From positions 1-33,855 of the forward strand of contig RXOD01003973.1 of the NCBI GenBank assembly GCA_005223375.1: 33,855 bases of DNA, read 5' to 3'. Both the position numbers and the translations under genes were made by a program. The stretch is from Amoebophrya sp. AT5.2 (lineage: Eukaryota; Sar; Dinophyceae; Syndiniales; Amoebophryaceae). The notes under the pieces were generated by a model that had not been told where the DNA came from, did not search any database, and saw only the letters and a list, made by a program, of their open reading frames with translations. Below are positions 10,172-21,300 of the stretch, one piece after another (position 1 is the stretch's first letter; each line of letters opens with the position of its first letter).

Positions 10172-11568
10172 TTAATGTGGTTCGATCATGTTTCCCCGTT
10201 TCATGTTTCCGACGCTGGGATCGCGATTGAACCACATGTGCATTTGCCAGCGCGCCGCCTCCAGCTGTTCCGTGCCGTAGTGGCTCCACTGGCCCGCGGG
10301 GCGCATCCCGTTCGCGACGGGCTTGGCGATGTTGCCCGGGTTGTAGCTCAAGCCCTGGGAGAGAGCGCCGGTGTACTTCACCCAGCTCATCGGCTCCGTA
10401 TACTGTACCGGCATCAGCTCCGTGGAAGAAGCGCACAAAGAGGCGTACCTGATCGATAGCGATGTCGATGTCGTGGAGGTGGGCCACCCCAACAAGTAGG
10501 CCGAGGTGGATTTATTATTCATCGGGAATATCGATTCGATGAAGAACACAATTCTTTCTAGCGAAAAAAAGCTTAAACTTAATCTTGTTCAGCACGACCA
10601 GTACTTGTTTTCCGCTTCCGTGTATTGGTCCATGAGATCGCACTTCAGGTCGCTTCCTGGGATCAACCGCACGTGGGATAACGAGTATTTCGGGTCGCGG
10701 TGGAACCACTTCGCGGTGCCGTACGGGTTGTATTCCCTCAGTTCCTGTCCGCGTTCGTTGGCCGCGCCGAATTTCTTGCCCACAACGGTTTCCGAGTACA
10801 CCCCCGGCTGGTTGGTCGCGGTGTTCGGCACCCGCTGGATGGTCTTCATGGACTTGGTCTTGCGCAGCTGCCTCTCGTTCTGGTTCACCGCACGCTCCAG
10901 CTTCGCCGGCCCGCACTTACCTAGAGGCGGACGTCGTTGTGCTGGACGAGTACTTTTAATTAGGGACAAAGAACAATAGAACCCCAACCCGCGTTGGTTT
11001 GCAACCGTTATTTAACGTTAATGCGAGTACCTAGTCTCTGGTAGGCGATTTCGATGCCTTGGTGCCATCTTGTTGAGAACTGGTTGCAGGGCCCCTTCTT
11101 CGGTATGTAGCCGAGGTATTTGCTCACATTTGTGACGTACTTCGGCTGGTCTATTCTCGGCATATGCCCAATCTTCCGCGACGGTATCGGATGCAGCCGC
11201 CCAATCTGGTGCCGGGTGTTGAACAATCTATCACAATTTGTCGTTCTACTTTTCATGTTTAGTGCAGTGGCGATGGCCTTGGCCGTTCTTAGATCGGAGA
11301 AACTACATGTAGTAGGAATAGGAAAGCAAGCTTTTAGCAGAACCTGTATGTCTCCCACTCCGGTGTGCTCGTGCCCCGGTTTGTCTGCGTATTTTCGGAA
11401 GGCGCCATGGTGCGTCTTTGACAACCTGTCCTGGGGGCCGAAATGTATCGGTGTCGGCCCGCAATCCTGCACAGGTATTCTCAGATTCTGTCCCGCATCG
11501 TTGTAGCCCCGCACCTCATCCGTTCCCGGGGTGGGAGTGCACCCAAACCCGGTCACGGTCGCCGACAT
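10172..11568 (-). CDS. Unrecognised basic/aromatic protein, 4 exons, 344 aa
   Basis: Exons: 11568-11344, 11226-11031, 10941-10605, 10448-10172; phases agree and give 345 codons with TAA at 10174-10172. Introns 2 and 3 are GT-AG. Intron 1 has no GT-AG solution: a GT donor forces a GA end, and an AG end forces a GG donor. The protein is rich in G, N, P, R, W and Y, lacks membrane segments, and has recurring short patterns: CGPTPIHFGPQ, LHPIPSRKIGHMP, YNPYGTAKWFHRDPKYS, YTEPMSWVKYTGAL, SHYGTEQLEAARWQMHMWF. The pattern resembles small microtubule-binding or ciliary lumen proteins, which are built from such Y/W/P-rich linear segments. That is inference from style only; I cannot name a family. Confidence 0.7.
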
Positions 11569-12628
11569 GATCTATATTTGCAAGTACAACTACAAAAAAA
11601 AAGGAACGTCGTGCTCTACGGCAAATTCGGATTCAGAAAAAAATACCAGACCGGTTAGTTAGGGTTGGCCGATGACAGAGGTGCACTGGTGTGACTTGCA
11701 CGCGTACCAAAACCGACGACCACGGATTCATGTTGAAGCCTGCGCGCCTGCTTCTGTCAAAAACGGAAAGTCCTCAGACCACCATGTCCACTGTGATCTT
11801 CCCGGCCCACGAGTTGTCCACGTGATTAGCATAGCATCGATGTCAACTACAACACAGAGAGAGATGCACAATGCCCGACGGAAAACACCCTTTCCCGTAA
11901 GGAGCGGCGAAGCTGATACCGAGGACGTGAGTTCGACGAGTAAGCAGGAAAGCAATTACATTTCCGGCCAGGCTCACGAGAACACGAGCCCGTGCTGTTA
12001 GTTGCGGCATCGACACGAGATCACGGCTGCAATTATATGTTGATGAGTTTATTTGAATTTGACGGTATTCCGTGGGAATAGAGGTTCGTGGGCGCAGGAG
12101 CTTCACCTGAATAAAGGCATCTGGGAAGAAAAGCGAATCTCTGACTGGCGCGATGCCAACGATCTATTGCCCCGTGCGTTGCGCCAAGGATGTGGTCTCC
12201 GACGGCGGTGCCGACGTCGCCGTGTGCATTCGACTCCCTTCTGGAACGCTTGGCAATGGTCTAAGACTACGTCTTGGTTCGATCATTTTTTGTATCGGTT
12301 ATTGCGTTGTAAGCTTCTCATGCAAGCAAACGGCAGAGACGCAAAGTTTGGACTCGTTCGGTTCTTTCTCTTGCTCTACAACTTTCCTATGCTTTGCCGC
12401 ATCTTCATCTTCTTGTTTTCTCACAGTCACAACGACGAAACTTGTTGTGCTCTTGGAATCAAGAATTGCTTTAGCAGAAATAGAAAAGAACCACGTATCA
12501 AATTCATGATCGCAGCCGTTTCTCCGGCAAGGCGCTCCTTTCGTTCGACCGCGAGCGCCAGTCGCGGGATCGAATCGGCCTCCAACACCATCAACACAAT
12601 ACAAGGCCGCGGCAAGAACAAGAAGTCC
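11569..12628. other. Intergenic stretch with possible extra coding near 12510-12600
   Basis: Between the unrecognised four-exon gene and the stop of the phosphatase. At about 12590-12515 the minus strand reads an amphipathic segment (IPRLALAVERKERLAGETAA) that could be one more phosphatase exon, if a short GT...AG intron (about 65 nt) removes the stop at 12629; phases permit it. Elsewhere only short frames occur. I did not extend the gene because the current stop is also plausible. Confidence 0.3.
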
Positions 12629-15275
12629 TCAAACGCTGTAGACGATGTCCAGGAACTCGTCGGTTTCTTTCCTCTCCTTCTGCAGCTCCGCCACCCGGAT
12701 TTCACCTGCCTCCAATCCTTTGAACTCCAAGAAGTCGGCGACTATCTGCTCCGTCTCCGCGGGCTCCGCGAGACTTCCCTGCCACAAGAAGATTGTCGGG
12801 CGACCAGTCTCATCGCTCGCGAACATCAAATGCACCTGCTCGGATTCCAAGTCGTCCATGTCAAACATCGTGAAAGGATCGTCCCAGTCAGAACACCTGG
12901 TGGTGGTGGTGGATGTTGAGCGAGGAGAACGCTTACCTACGCAAATATTGCGCGGGCAAAATAACGGAAAATGCTCAACGCTCTCTCAATCATGATGTTG
13001 GCGGAGTGCCTTCCATTGTTCCTGCTACCGCCGATGAAGTCTTATTTTTTGAACAAGGTCATGCGACACCGGTAGAGCTCCGGCTTCAGTTTTTCTCTGG
13101 TGGCGTCGGGGGAGTCTCCAACTGGTGGCGTCCTTGGCGAAGTCATTGGCGTTCGCGGCGTTCCGAGGTCAGCCGTCTGCTTATCCAGGTCGGGGCTCTT
13201 GCCGAACTCCGTCGCAAGGAGCTGGAAGTCGTCGTCATTTTCAGGGCGGCATCTCACCTGTGCATGGCCGTAGATGTGGTCGAGGGGAACGCGAACGGAA
13301 AGTAAATCATGGCACTAGAGATTGAGGCGAGCAGCAGCAGCGGTTCTCTAACACTTAAGCTTAACATCCGCGACTGTGGCCCTCAGTACGAGGCAGCTAC
13401 TGCTACACTAAAAGAGTCAACAGCTTACGGGCTGCGCTGTCGCCGGCGGCGCGTAGCTCGGTCCCCGCAAATGCTTCCAGAAGGCTTCTGCTGGGTCCTC
13501 GCTTTTTTCCTCGACGATTTCCAACTTCTTGCGGCCGCTTCTGTTTCTGTCCTGCTCTGGGTCCCCGCCTGCGCCTTCCGCGCCATCCCCGCCTCCGAGA
13601 AGGTACTTCTCGTGCGACTCCGCCGTGGTCTGCAGTAGCTTTTCGACCTCGTCGTCGAGCAAATTCGACTGTGGTCCCTTCCACCACAGCACGCGGTCGT
13701 TGGCGTAGCAGCAGTAGTGGAACCGAGGGTCAAGGGACAGTGTCGCGGATTGGCGATGCTCCACAGCAAACAAAACCAGGAAAGGGTCTTTGGGGTGGTG
13801 ACACCGGACCTTGTACAAGCGCGGCTCCGGAAGAATCTGTTGTGGCGTGGCGATTTATTTTAACTGAGTCAGATTGCCTTTGATTGATTCGGCGTGGACC
13901 ACTCCTGGGTGCTCTTGCTGTTGCTCTACCAACTTGAGCGCGACCCTGACCATCAAACCGATAGCGATACTCAACCTCAATCCAAACATGATTCCAAAAA
14001 GTCCGCCAGACCTTCTCCACTCCGCCGATCTCGCGCTGGATTCCTAGCTCTTTTTGCCACAGGAGCAGCTGGAACATGAAGCCCGTGTTGGGTCGGCAGA
14101 TCTCCCGGTACGAGCTTTGGATCTTTGTGAGGATCTCCATCATCGGCCTTCGCACCAGCCACATGAGATACACCATGCACAGCGTACAGGAGCGGCTGAC
14201 GCCTTGGCCGCAATGGTACAGGATCTTCGCGTTCGGATTCCGCTTGAACGCGTTCACGGAGAACTCCAAAGTCCTGAAAAAACCGCTGCTGATGTCCTCC
14301 GTCTTGCCGTCCTTGAACCAGAAAGTAAGGTACTCGAAGTGCTTCGAGTTCGACCTCTTCCTGTTGGCTGCTGTAATATGTATGAATGTTGTAAGTAGTT
14401 TGTCGAATGTACCGCAGTGGGTCGGACAATGGTGAAAACGAAAACCAACGCTTTCCTATTTTTCCTACTTCTACAAATGCACGTGCAGCTGCAGAGCTAT
14501 TCTTTCATCTAACGTAACCCGCAGAAATAAAAGGCCAAATAAACAAAGACTTCGTACGCGATTGCTCCGCAAGCTCGTCTTGATCTTCTTCTTCTTCGGC
14601 GCTGTCCTCTAGATTGTTCGTAACTTCTGCGGCTGCGTTTACGATGTGCGTAATGCCCGTGCTGAGCAACAGCTTTTTGTTTCGCGCAACCTCCGACGCG
14701 CCGATGTAAACCGAAGCCCCCTTGAACTTTTTCAAGCTCGGATCGTCCAGATCGCACGGAATTTCCGACAATAGCGGGCGGTACTTGTCGAGCAACTTCT
14801 GCGCGTCGTGCTCGACGCCTCCGGATGGAGCGGGGAAACAAGCAGCAGTAGCCTTCTTTTCGTGCTTTTCAATATTTGTCGTGTTGGGTGCGTCGCGGGG
14901 CGTTGCGGGCACGGCCGGCGTAGCAAACTCCCGAGGTGTCGCAGCCACGGCCGCGCCGGTTGCTTCACCGCCCAATCGCGGAGTGATTCTGCCGGCAGAG
15001 GTCTGCTGTAGCAGCGACGTGGCGCCCTTCTTTGATGGTGCTGGCTTGGCCTTCGTGAGATATGGCGGCAGTTCCGCCCTCGGTGTGGCGGCCGGGGATT
15101 TGTCCGCGCGAATTATTTGTCGAGAGGAAGCTCCTGGCCCGCCTTTTTCGGGCTTGCGTGCTTGTTGCGCTTCACCTTCTGCAATCGGCAACTTCACAGG
15201 GGAGCTCTTTTTTGCTGGAGAAATCGAAGACAGATGAGTCACGATTCGCTCGTCCTTCTGCTGCCGTGGCGCCAT
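12629..15275 (-). CDS. MKP1-like dual-specificity phosphatase with gelsolin-like segments, 671 aa
   Basis: Exons: 15275-14558, 14367-13934, 13836-13429, 13257-13070, 12896-12629; phases agree, all introns GT-AG. Such enzymes remove phosphate from Tyr and Ser/Thr, often on MAP kinases. Residues 1-170 are disordered and rich in S, P, K and TPR motifs, probable proline-directed phosphosites. The phosphatase domain spans about 195-350: ASVYIGASEVARN and GITHIVNAAAEV open it, WFKDGKTEDI supplies the likely general-acid Asp, and the signature loop HCGQGVSRS (Cys near residue 292) is intact. Downstream, LYKVRCHHPKDPF...LDPRFHYCCYANDRVLWWKG and PELYRCSDWDDPFTMFD...RPTIFLWQG have the pattern of gelsolin repeats. 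Plant MKP1 has the same order, phosphatase then gelsolin-like. The junction LYR-CSDWDD appears only after splicing, which supports the exon model. Confidence 0.85.
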
Positions 15276-15462
15276 TTCCACGCGCTGCGACTTTAGGGGG
15301 GAGGGCGTGGCCACGTCACCTCAAGAAGGGTCATATCGTGTGATCATCAAGCACGCAAGCCAGCGGTTGAAGGAACATCCATCGTATTAGCTATAGAAGT
15401 ACCAACTTTCAGTACTTATTTTTATACATAAAACAGGAGTACATCCTTGATTGTCACACATT

Positions 15463-17822
15463 TCAAGTTCTTTCGGGAACGAATTGAAATTTACCAGTTC
15501 GCGCCGACCCGAGCGCTCTCCCTCCCGTTGCTCCACCGCTTGGGTAGACTAAGTGCCGTCCACCACGTCCGGGGGCCGTAAAACTGTAAAACGATGATGA
15601 GCGCGGGGCTGTCCGGGGCGTCGGCTCTCCAAATCCTATTCTCGGTGTGGCCACGGCCAGTCGGGGCGTCGCGGCTAACAGTTCCTGGATGCGCGGCGTC
15701 ACTATTGGTAGCGACGGAAAATTAGCCGGTCTCGGGAAGGATATTGTTCCGCCGCGCGTGAGTGGGTCGAGGCTCACACGTGGGACCGCCAATTGTGGCC
15801 CTTTTCTATCTACTTTCACGTCCGGCGTTGCGGCAATCGCTCCGTTATTTTTCGGGCTGTCATCGGGTGGCGTAGAGGGTGTGCCGGGACCCATTGTCCC
15901 TGCTGCTGCTCCTCCTGGTGCTGTCGTCGTGGCACCTATCCTACCTGCACCTGCTGCTTCCGACACGGGCCCGGCCCCGCGACTGCTGGGGGGCGGAAAC
16001 GATCTTGGCGTCGGTCCGGCGGTGAAGTTCGGAATTGCGCGGGGCGGCAGAGCCACGTTGAGCTTCAAAGGAGGGCCCAGCAGAGCCGCCGTTGGAGCAA
16101 ATACCCCTCCCCCCGTTCTGTTCGGCGGCGCAAACAAAGAGGAGCTGGCAGAGCCACCGACCTGATAGCTCCCGCCTATTTTCGTCGCAGAGGAAGCGGT
16201 GAAGGCCGGCAGGCGCTTAGCTGCTGATATGGGTGTCGTACTAGTGGCCGCTTTTGGGGGAAGGGGAAGCTGCCCCCGCTGGTTTTGTGATAAAGATGAA
16301 CTCAGAGGAGCGGTTAGCGGAGTCTTCGGCGGCGAGCCGGAGGTAGATGTCTGCTTCCCGAAAATGCTCGGGTCCTCAGGCTTGTAGGGACTTCGTGCCC
16401 CGTAGAACGACGTCGAACGTGGAAACAGCTTTGAAAAATCGCTGATCGGCTTGCTCATTTGTTGCGTCATGTGAAACGACGGCGGGACTGTGAGATCGTT
16501 TTGCGAAAAGATGAATCAGAGTCGTGTACGAAAGATGAATCAGAGTCGTGCTGAGAGAGAGAGAGGTAGTATCAAGCAAAGAAAATAAAGTATTAATCAA
16601 GCAAGGAAAAAGAAATACCAGTGTCGGTTTTCTGCACTTCGGCAACGACGTAGGCGACCGCTTCTAGTGGCTGTGCAGGTTTCGCCCCTCCTGCTCCCTC
16701 GACTTCCTCCGCTGCCCCCGCCAGTGCCACCTTTACGGGCACCACCAGATTTCGCATCAACGCCCCGATGGACCGCTGTTTCTGCAACTTGCGCAACACG
16801 TCGGACGTTTCCTTGACAATCGCGTGTGTGACATGCGTGGACGCCGCGACGCTTCTCAGGAGGTAGAACGTCACGCAGATGTCCGTGTTCGTGGTACTGG
16901 TACCCGTGCCTGTTGCAGCTGTTGCCCCCGAGCCGAGTGAGGGCAGCGACCCGCGATTGTAGGACGAGCTGACGGCGCCCCCCATCGGAGTGCCGATTTT
17001 GGTGCACAGTCCGTGGAGGAACCAATTCCTCTCCATCTCCAACAGCGGTGCTGCTGATGCTGGCGCTCCTCGTCCCGTTGATGGGGCGGGCGCAAGCGAC
17101 CGAGCGGGGGCGGCGGGAGAGCGCGGCGACTGTGGGCTCGAAAGGTTCCAAACATCGCGGAACAACTTCCTGCAGTTTAACTCAGGCCCGAAATCGATCT
17201 GCTCGAGGATGGATCTGTTCATGTACCCAGCCGGACGCCCGAAAATCACCTTGCACATGAGTGTCAGAACAGAAGTATTGACGCCGCGAGACGCTCTTCC
17301 CGTTCTTCTTGGGATGGGCTCGGCGAGTAAATGTCAACTAAATCAATGTGTTCTGCGCCGAAGAATTTTGCATAGAAATTCTAATGCAGTAGCAGTACCG
17401 TGAACGCGAACTACGGGTAGTAGCTACAGCTAGTAGTACAACCACAACGAGCACCTACTACTATGCATCTGTAAATTCATTGGCCCCCTTGTTGGGCTTG
17501 GCGTTGGCGTTGGCCTTGCTCGTCCTAGTACCTCCATCACCACGTAGCAGTCTTTGGCGTCAAGGTCCGGCAGTTCGAAGCACCTCTTCTTCCTCGGCGG
17601 AACTTCTGTTCTTTCGTCACTTCCGGTTCCGGCATCCTCGCTCAGGCAGGATATTCCGGTCCAGCTGTTCGGCTTGGCGCTTGGCGCCCGCCAGACGCGA
17701 TACGCGGCGCATTCCCGAAACTCGGTGGAAGCGGCCTGCGGCGTTTCGATCGATGCGGAAAACTCCTCGAAACCGCCAGGCTGGGCACCATCAGCCCCCT
17801 CGAAGGCACACGCGTTGCCCAT
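15463..17822 (-). CDS. MGNAC-starting, probably myristoylated low-complexity protein, 671 aa
   Basis: Exons: 17822-17532, 17318-16619, 16487-15463; 672 codons, phases 0 and 1, both introns GT-AG. The N-terminus MGNACAF has Gly2 followed by Cys, a classical pattern for N-myristoylation plus palmitoylation, so membrane attachment without a membrane helix is likely. Residues about 95-300 contain ordered segments (VLTLMCKVIFGRPAGYM, ICVTFYLLRSVAAST, VKETSDVLRKLQKQRS, EAVAYVVAEVQK) that I cannot assign. Residues about 330-671 are disordered, rich in P, G, S and A, with repeated TPR motifs (TPRIQELLAATPRLAVATPR) like those in the neighbouring phosphatase. It could be a membrane-tethered regulatory protein; no catalytic motif is visible. 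Two short tandem repeats sit in its intron 2 and upstream of its start. Confidence 0.7.
16507..16550. repeat. Tandem duplication, 20-bp unit, in intron 2 of the MGNAC gene
   Basis: AAAGATGAATCAGAGTCGTG occurs at 16507-16526 and again at 16531-16550 (period 24), followed by a GA-rich run. It lies wholly inside the intron 16618-16488. Confidence 0.85.
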
Positions 17823-17841
17823 TTTGGAGATGCAGCGAAGA

Positions 17842-17922
17842 CGAAAACTTTATCTTAGCTGCCGGTTCCGAAAACTTTATCTTAGCTGCCTTTTCCGAAA
17901 ACTTTATCTTAGCTGCCGGCTC
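17842..17922. repeat. Three tandem copies of a 27-bp unit, just upstream of the MGNAC start
   Basis: Units at 17842-17868, 17869-17895 and 17896-17922 share CGAAAACTTTATCTTAGCTG and differ only in the last bases (CCGGTTC, CCTTTTC, CCGGCTC). They begin 20 bp upstream of the ATG at 17822. A 9-residue repeat in another frame is a by-product of the 27-bp period, not evidence of coding. Confidence 0.9.
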
Positions 17923-18022
17923 TACCGCTACCATTACGTTACCAAGAAGAGAGCCAGGGCCCACCGTTTTGTAGTACCACGAACCCAGTGTCGCGAGAGA
18001 GTATTTGTAGTTTTTTCTTTCG

Positions 18023-18074
18023 GTTGCTACTGTCCGTCGGTGGAACACAGGCCGTTGCTACTGTCCGTCGGTGG
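18023..18074. repeat. Direct repeat, 21-bp unit twice
   Basis: GTTGCTACTGTCCGTCGGTG followed by G occurs at 18023-18043 and 18054-18074 (period 31). It lies in the spacer between the MGNAC gene and the methyltransferase stop. Together with the 27-bp repeats it makes this spacer (17823-18333) repeat-rich; no gene is supported in it. Confidence 0.85.
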
Positions 18075-18333
18075 TACCAAGGCCCACGGCTTACTTGCTG
18101 GAGTGTAGCGCCGAAAAAGAAAGCTTCATTTTGTTCTGAATCTGATATATCAACATCGCTAGCACACGAGCGCAACTGCTCTCGATAGAAGTAGCGAAGT
18201 AAAAACAGCAGCTTGCGAAATCATGATCCAAGCAAGCGAGCGCAAAGGCCAAAGGAAGTCGATCGTAGAAGTAGGATGGAGGTGCATAAAATTTTTGTTT
18301 TTCCACAATTGCAATAAATCACAAGAAGCCCCC

Positions 18334-21300
18334 TCACCCTTCCGATCCAGCTGGCAGCACTGCGAGAATGTTGTATGCCTGCCACGGCACCTCGGGGATT
18401 TCGGCAAAGAAGGACACCTCAACTCCCGTCTTCCTCGAGAACGCGATCTCATAGCCACTGTCATACAACAACGTCAGGACGTCCTCCAGGCACGAGACTG
18501 GGGGCAAGTGCCGCTGCTCGAAGTCTTCCAGCCTTGTCGAGGATGTCGTCGTCGTCGAAGGAGAAGATGTAGTGGTATTGTTCGTGGCACCACGACCAGG
18601 TCGTGCAGGCTGCACAAGCCTGCTGTATGTGTACCTCTCCAAATACCGTCTCAGCGTGCAGTATTTTGTGACGTTGATGTGGATTACGGCAAAGACCTTC
18701 CGCTTCAGCGTTTGCAGCATGCCTCTCTGCAGAATTTCGTACTCGTTGCCGGATACTTTTATCCGCAAAGCTGCTGACGCCCGCTGCAGGCCCCCGGTGA
18801 AAGGTTTTGGCGGCCGCTGGAAGTGGCTGGCGCGCGTCGTGGTTGCCGTTGCGCTGGCGCTGGCCAGCTGCACTTGCAGAGGGTGCTGCGCATCCCCCGC
18901 TCCGCGTTCTGGCGGTGCAGTGGGGTCGAAGAGAAAAACGTTTTGGTTTTCTTCGACGAATCCGTCGACGGAGAGGAAGGAAACGCATTTCTGGGAGGAA
19001 AAAGTTGAGGTTAATTCTTCGGGAGGAGAAGAAGTGTCGCATTTGGCCCACTCCGCCCCCCGATACATGTTCGGTGCCTGCGTTCGAGCGTTCACGGCGA
19101 AGATGTCGGCGGCCAGGGGCATGGGAGCGGCTGCGTCCCCCGCGGCCGGATCTGCTAGCAGCTGCACCGCTGCTGTCGCCGTACTGTCGCTGCCGACCTT
19201 TTTTATATTCCGCGTATTGAACACGAAATCACTGGCACGACCCCCTTCGCTTTCCACTCCACTTACGACGTCGACCAGCGCAGCTCGCCCCTCCCGCGCC
19301 CGCACTTTCGACGTGACATAGGCGTGCTTCACGATGAGCTGCAGCTTCTTCCCCTCGTCCTGCTCTCCATTCATTCTCCGACCCGCCTCTTCGTCCCCAC
19401 GAGGACCCCCTCCCCCAACCTCATCTATTATCTCCCGCAGACTCCGTTCCGCGGCCGCCAGCGCCTCGGCGTGGCTGTCGATTTCCACCACCGTACGCCG
19501 CGCCAGCTTCGCAGCCGCCGTCGCCACTGCGCAGTCGCCAAAGTAGCCGCCCACCTCGACGAAGACGTCCACGCCATTCCGCCGTTCCAACTCGTCCAGC
19601 AGTTCTTGCGGGCAGTTGATGCTGTGCGACTGCCGCACACCGTCGGACAAAACGTCGCGACCCTCGGGAAGGTGCACCGCCGGGATGGAGCGCGAGGGTG
19701 AGGGAAGAGTGGTGGTATGGCTCGGCGTGGTGGACGCCAGCATTTGGTGTCCTAGGCGGCCCCGCGTCTGCAAGTGGTCCTCGGCGTCCGGAAAAGTCGC
19801 GCCGTCGCCCAGTTGTACCCCTTCGGATGTTGCCCCGACCATGCGGAAGCCGTCCAGTTCCTTCTTCTCCTCCTCGATGGTTTTCTTGATCAGCGCCGCA
19901 CGCCCCCTGCGTTCCTTTTTCAGACCGCCAGGCACGAGGCCGTTTCGGGCGTGGTAGTCGAGAGGGGACGAGGAAGAGGACATCACGTCGCCGCGGTTCT
20001 TGATTTTGGCGGACTTGGACGTCCAGCTACGCCTCGCAGCGGTGCGGGGGAGCAGCCAGTTGGTTTTGGAATGCGCGCTATTAATAACGACGGATTCAAC
20101 AATAGTGGCGAGCTGTGTGCGGGCCTCAAGCTCGTTCAAAGTGGCGGGGGAATCGAGGAACAATGTGCGAAGGGTGGAGGCGGTGCGATTGCTCGGATGG
20201 GTGAACGCGAAGTGGTGCCGGGTAGGCGTACTCGAGCCTGCCGCGCTTCTTCTTCCAGGGGCAGCAGCGTTTGCAAACAGAACGGCAGGATCGAAATCAG
20301 GCGTCATCGACGTGCCCGCTCCGTGCTGGTCGAGAAGATGTGAGAGTATTTGCGCAGCAGCACCCGCTGGGGCTGGGGGACGGTTTTGCGTCATCCTGCT
20401 GCATTTCTCCATCCGCTCAGGATTTCTGAGGCGGGCTTGATGGAGCGCGACTCTCCTGCTCAACGTCCCTTGGTCTTCCGTCAATACCTTCGCTAGGATT
20501 TCGTTCCGCAGCCGCCGCGTGCGAGAAGGAAGCGACGATTGCGACGTCAGTGCTAAGCTGTCTTCATCGGAATCCTCGTCGTCTTCGTCCGCACTCCCGC
20601 GGCCAACAGGGACAGCTTCCGCCAACAAGAACTGCTGTTCCTGCTCCTCAGCAGGCAACAAACAGCTGTGAAGTTCGTCGCGCTGGTGCGCTTTGGCCGC
20701 GAAGTTGACGACGGCCAATACGGTCCGCACCACTGTGGCGGCCACCTCCGCCGGTGTTGCGCTGAGATCGGTGAGATCGCCACCAGCAGCACCCCCTTTC
20801 ACGTTCAGCAACAGGTCGCCCACTTCTTCCGCCAGCTTGTCCAACGTGAACGCAAGCTGCTGCTTTTGCGCCACCGCCCCTCCCCCCGCCCCCTGCTCCA
20901 GCGCCCGAAACCGGATCCAGTACTGCAGGGTTTCCCCCGTCAGAAGCCCGACGTTTCCGCCCGCGCGCGATTCGATGCTTTCCCTGAATACTAGCGAGAA
21001 GTACTCTGGTAGTTTTAGCATCAGCAACTCGAACAGCCGCGCCAGAACCCGGAAACACCGTACCTCCTGCGCCTCATCAGGAACTCTCCTGCTCCGGGAC
21101 TGGTCGTTCTTGTTTTCGTGAACGTTGACCTCGACGCTAACAACTCCGAGTGATGATATCGAAGACGTCGAGGAGGTGCTCGTAGATGAAGACACTGCCG
21201 CCGATTTGATCTTCTCCCACGCGTAAACGACGTCCTCCGGGAGGACCTCCAGCTGTCCAACGAGCGCTTGTAGCGAAAAGCTGTGCAGCTGCTGCAGGAG

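Noticed and set aside
12153..12509. A plus-strand frame starting MPTIYCPVRCAKDVVSDGGA
   Set aside because: Its first 40 residues look protein-like, but it soon becomes low quality, and no splice partner or family was found.
17791..18048. A minus frame encoding a 9-residue tandem repeat (AAKIKFSEP)
   Set aside because: It arises from the 27-bp DNA repeat, is out of frame with the MGNAC gene and has no other coding support.
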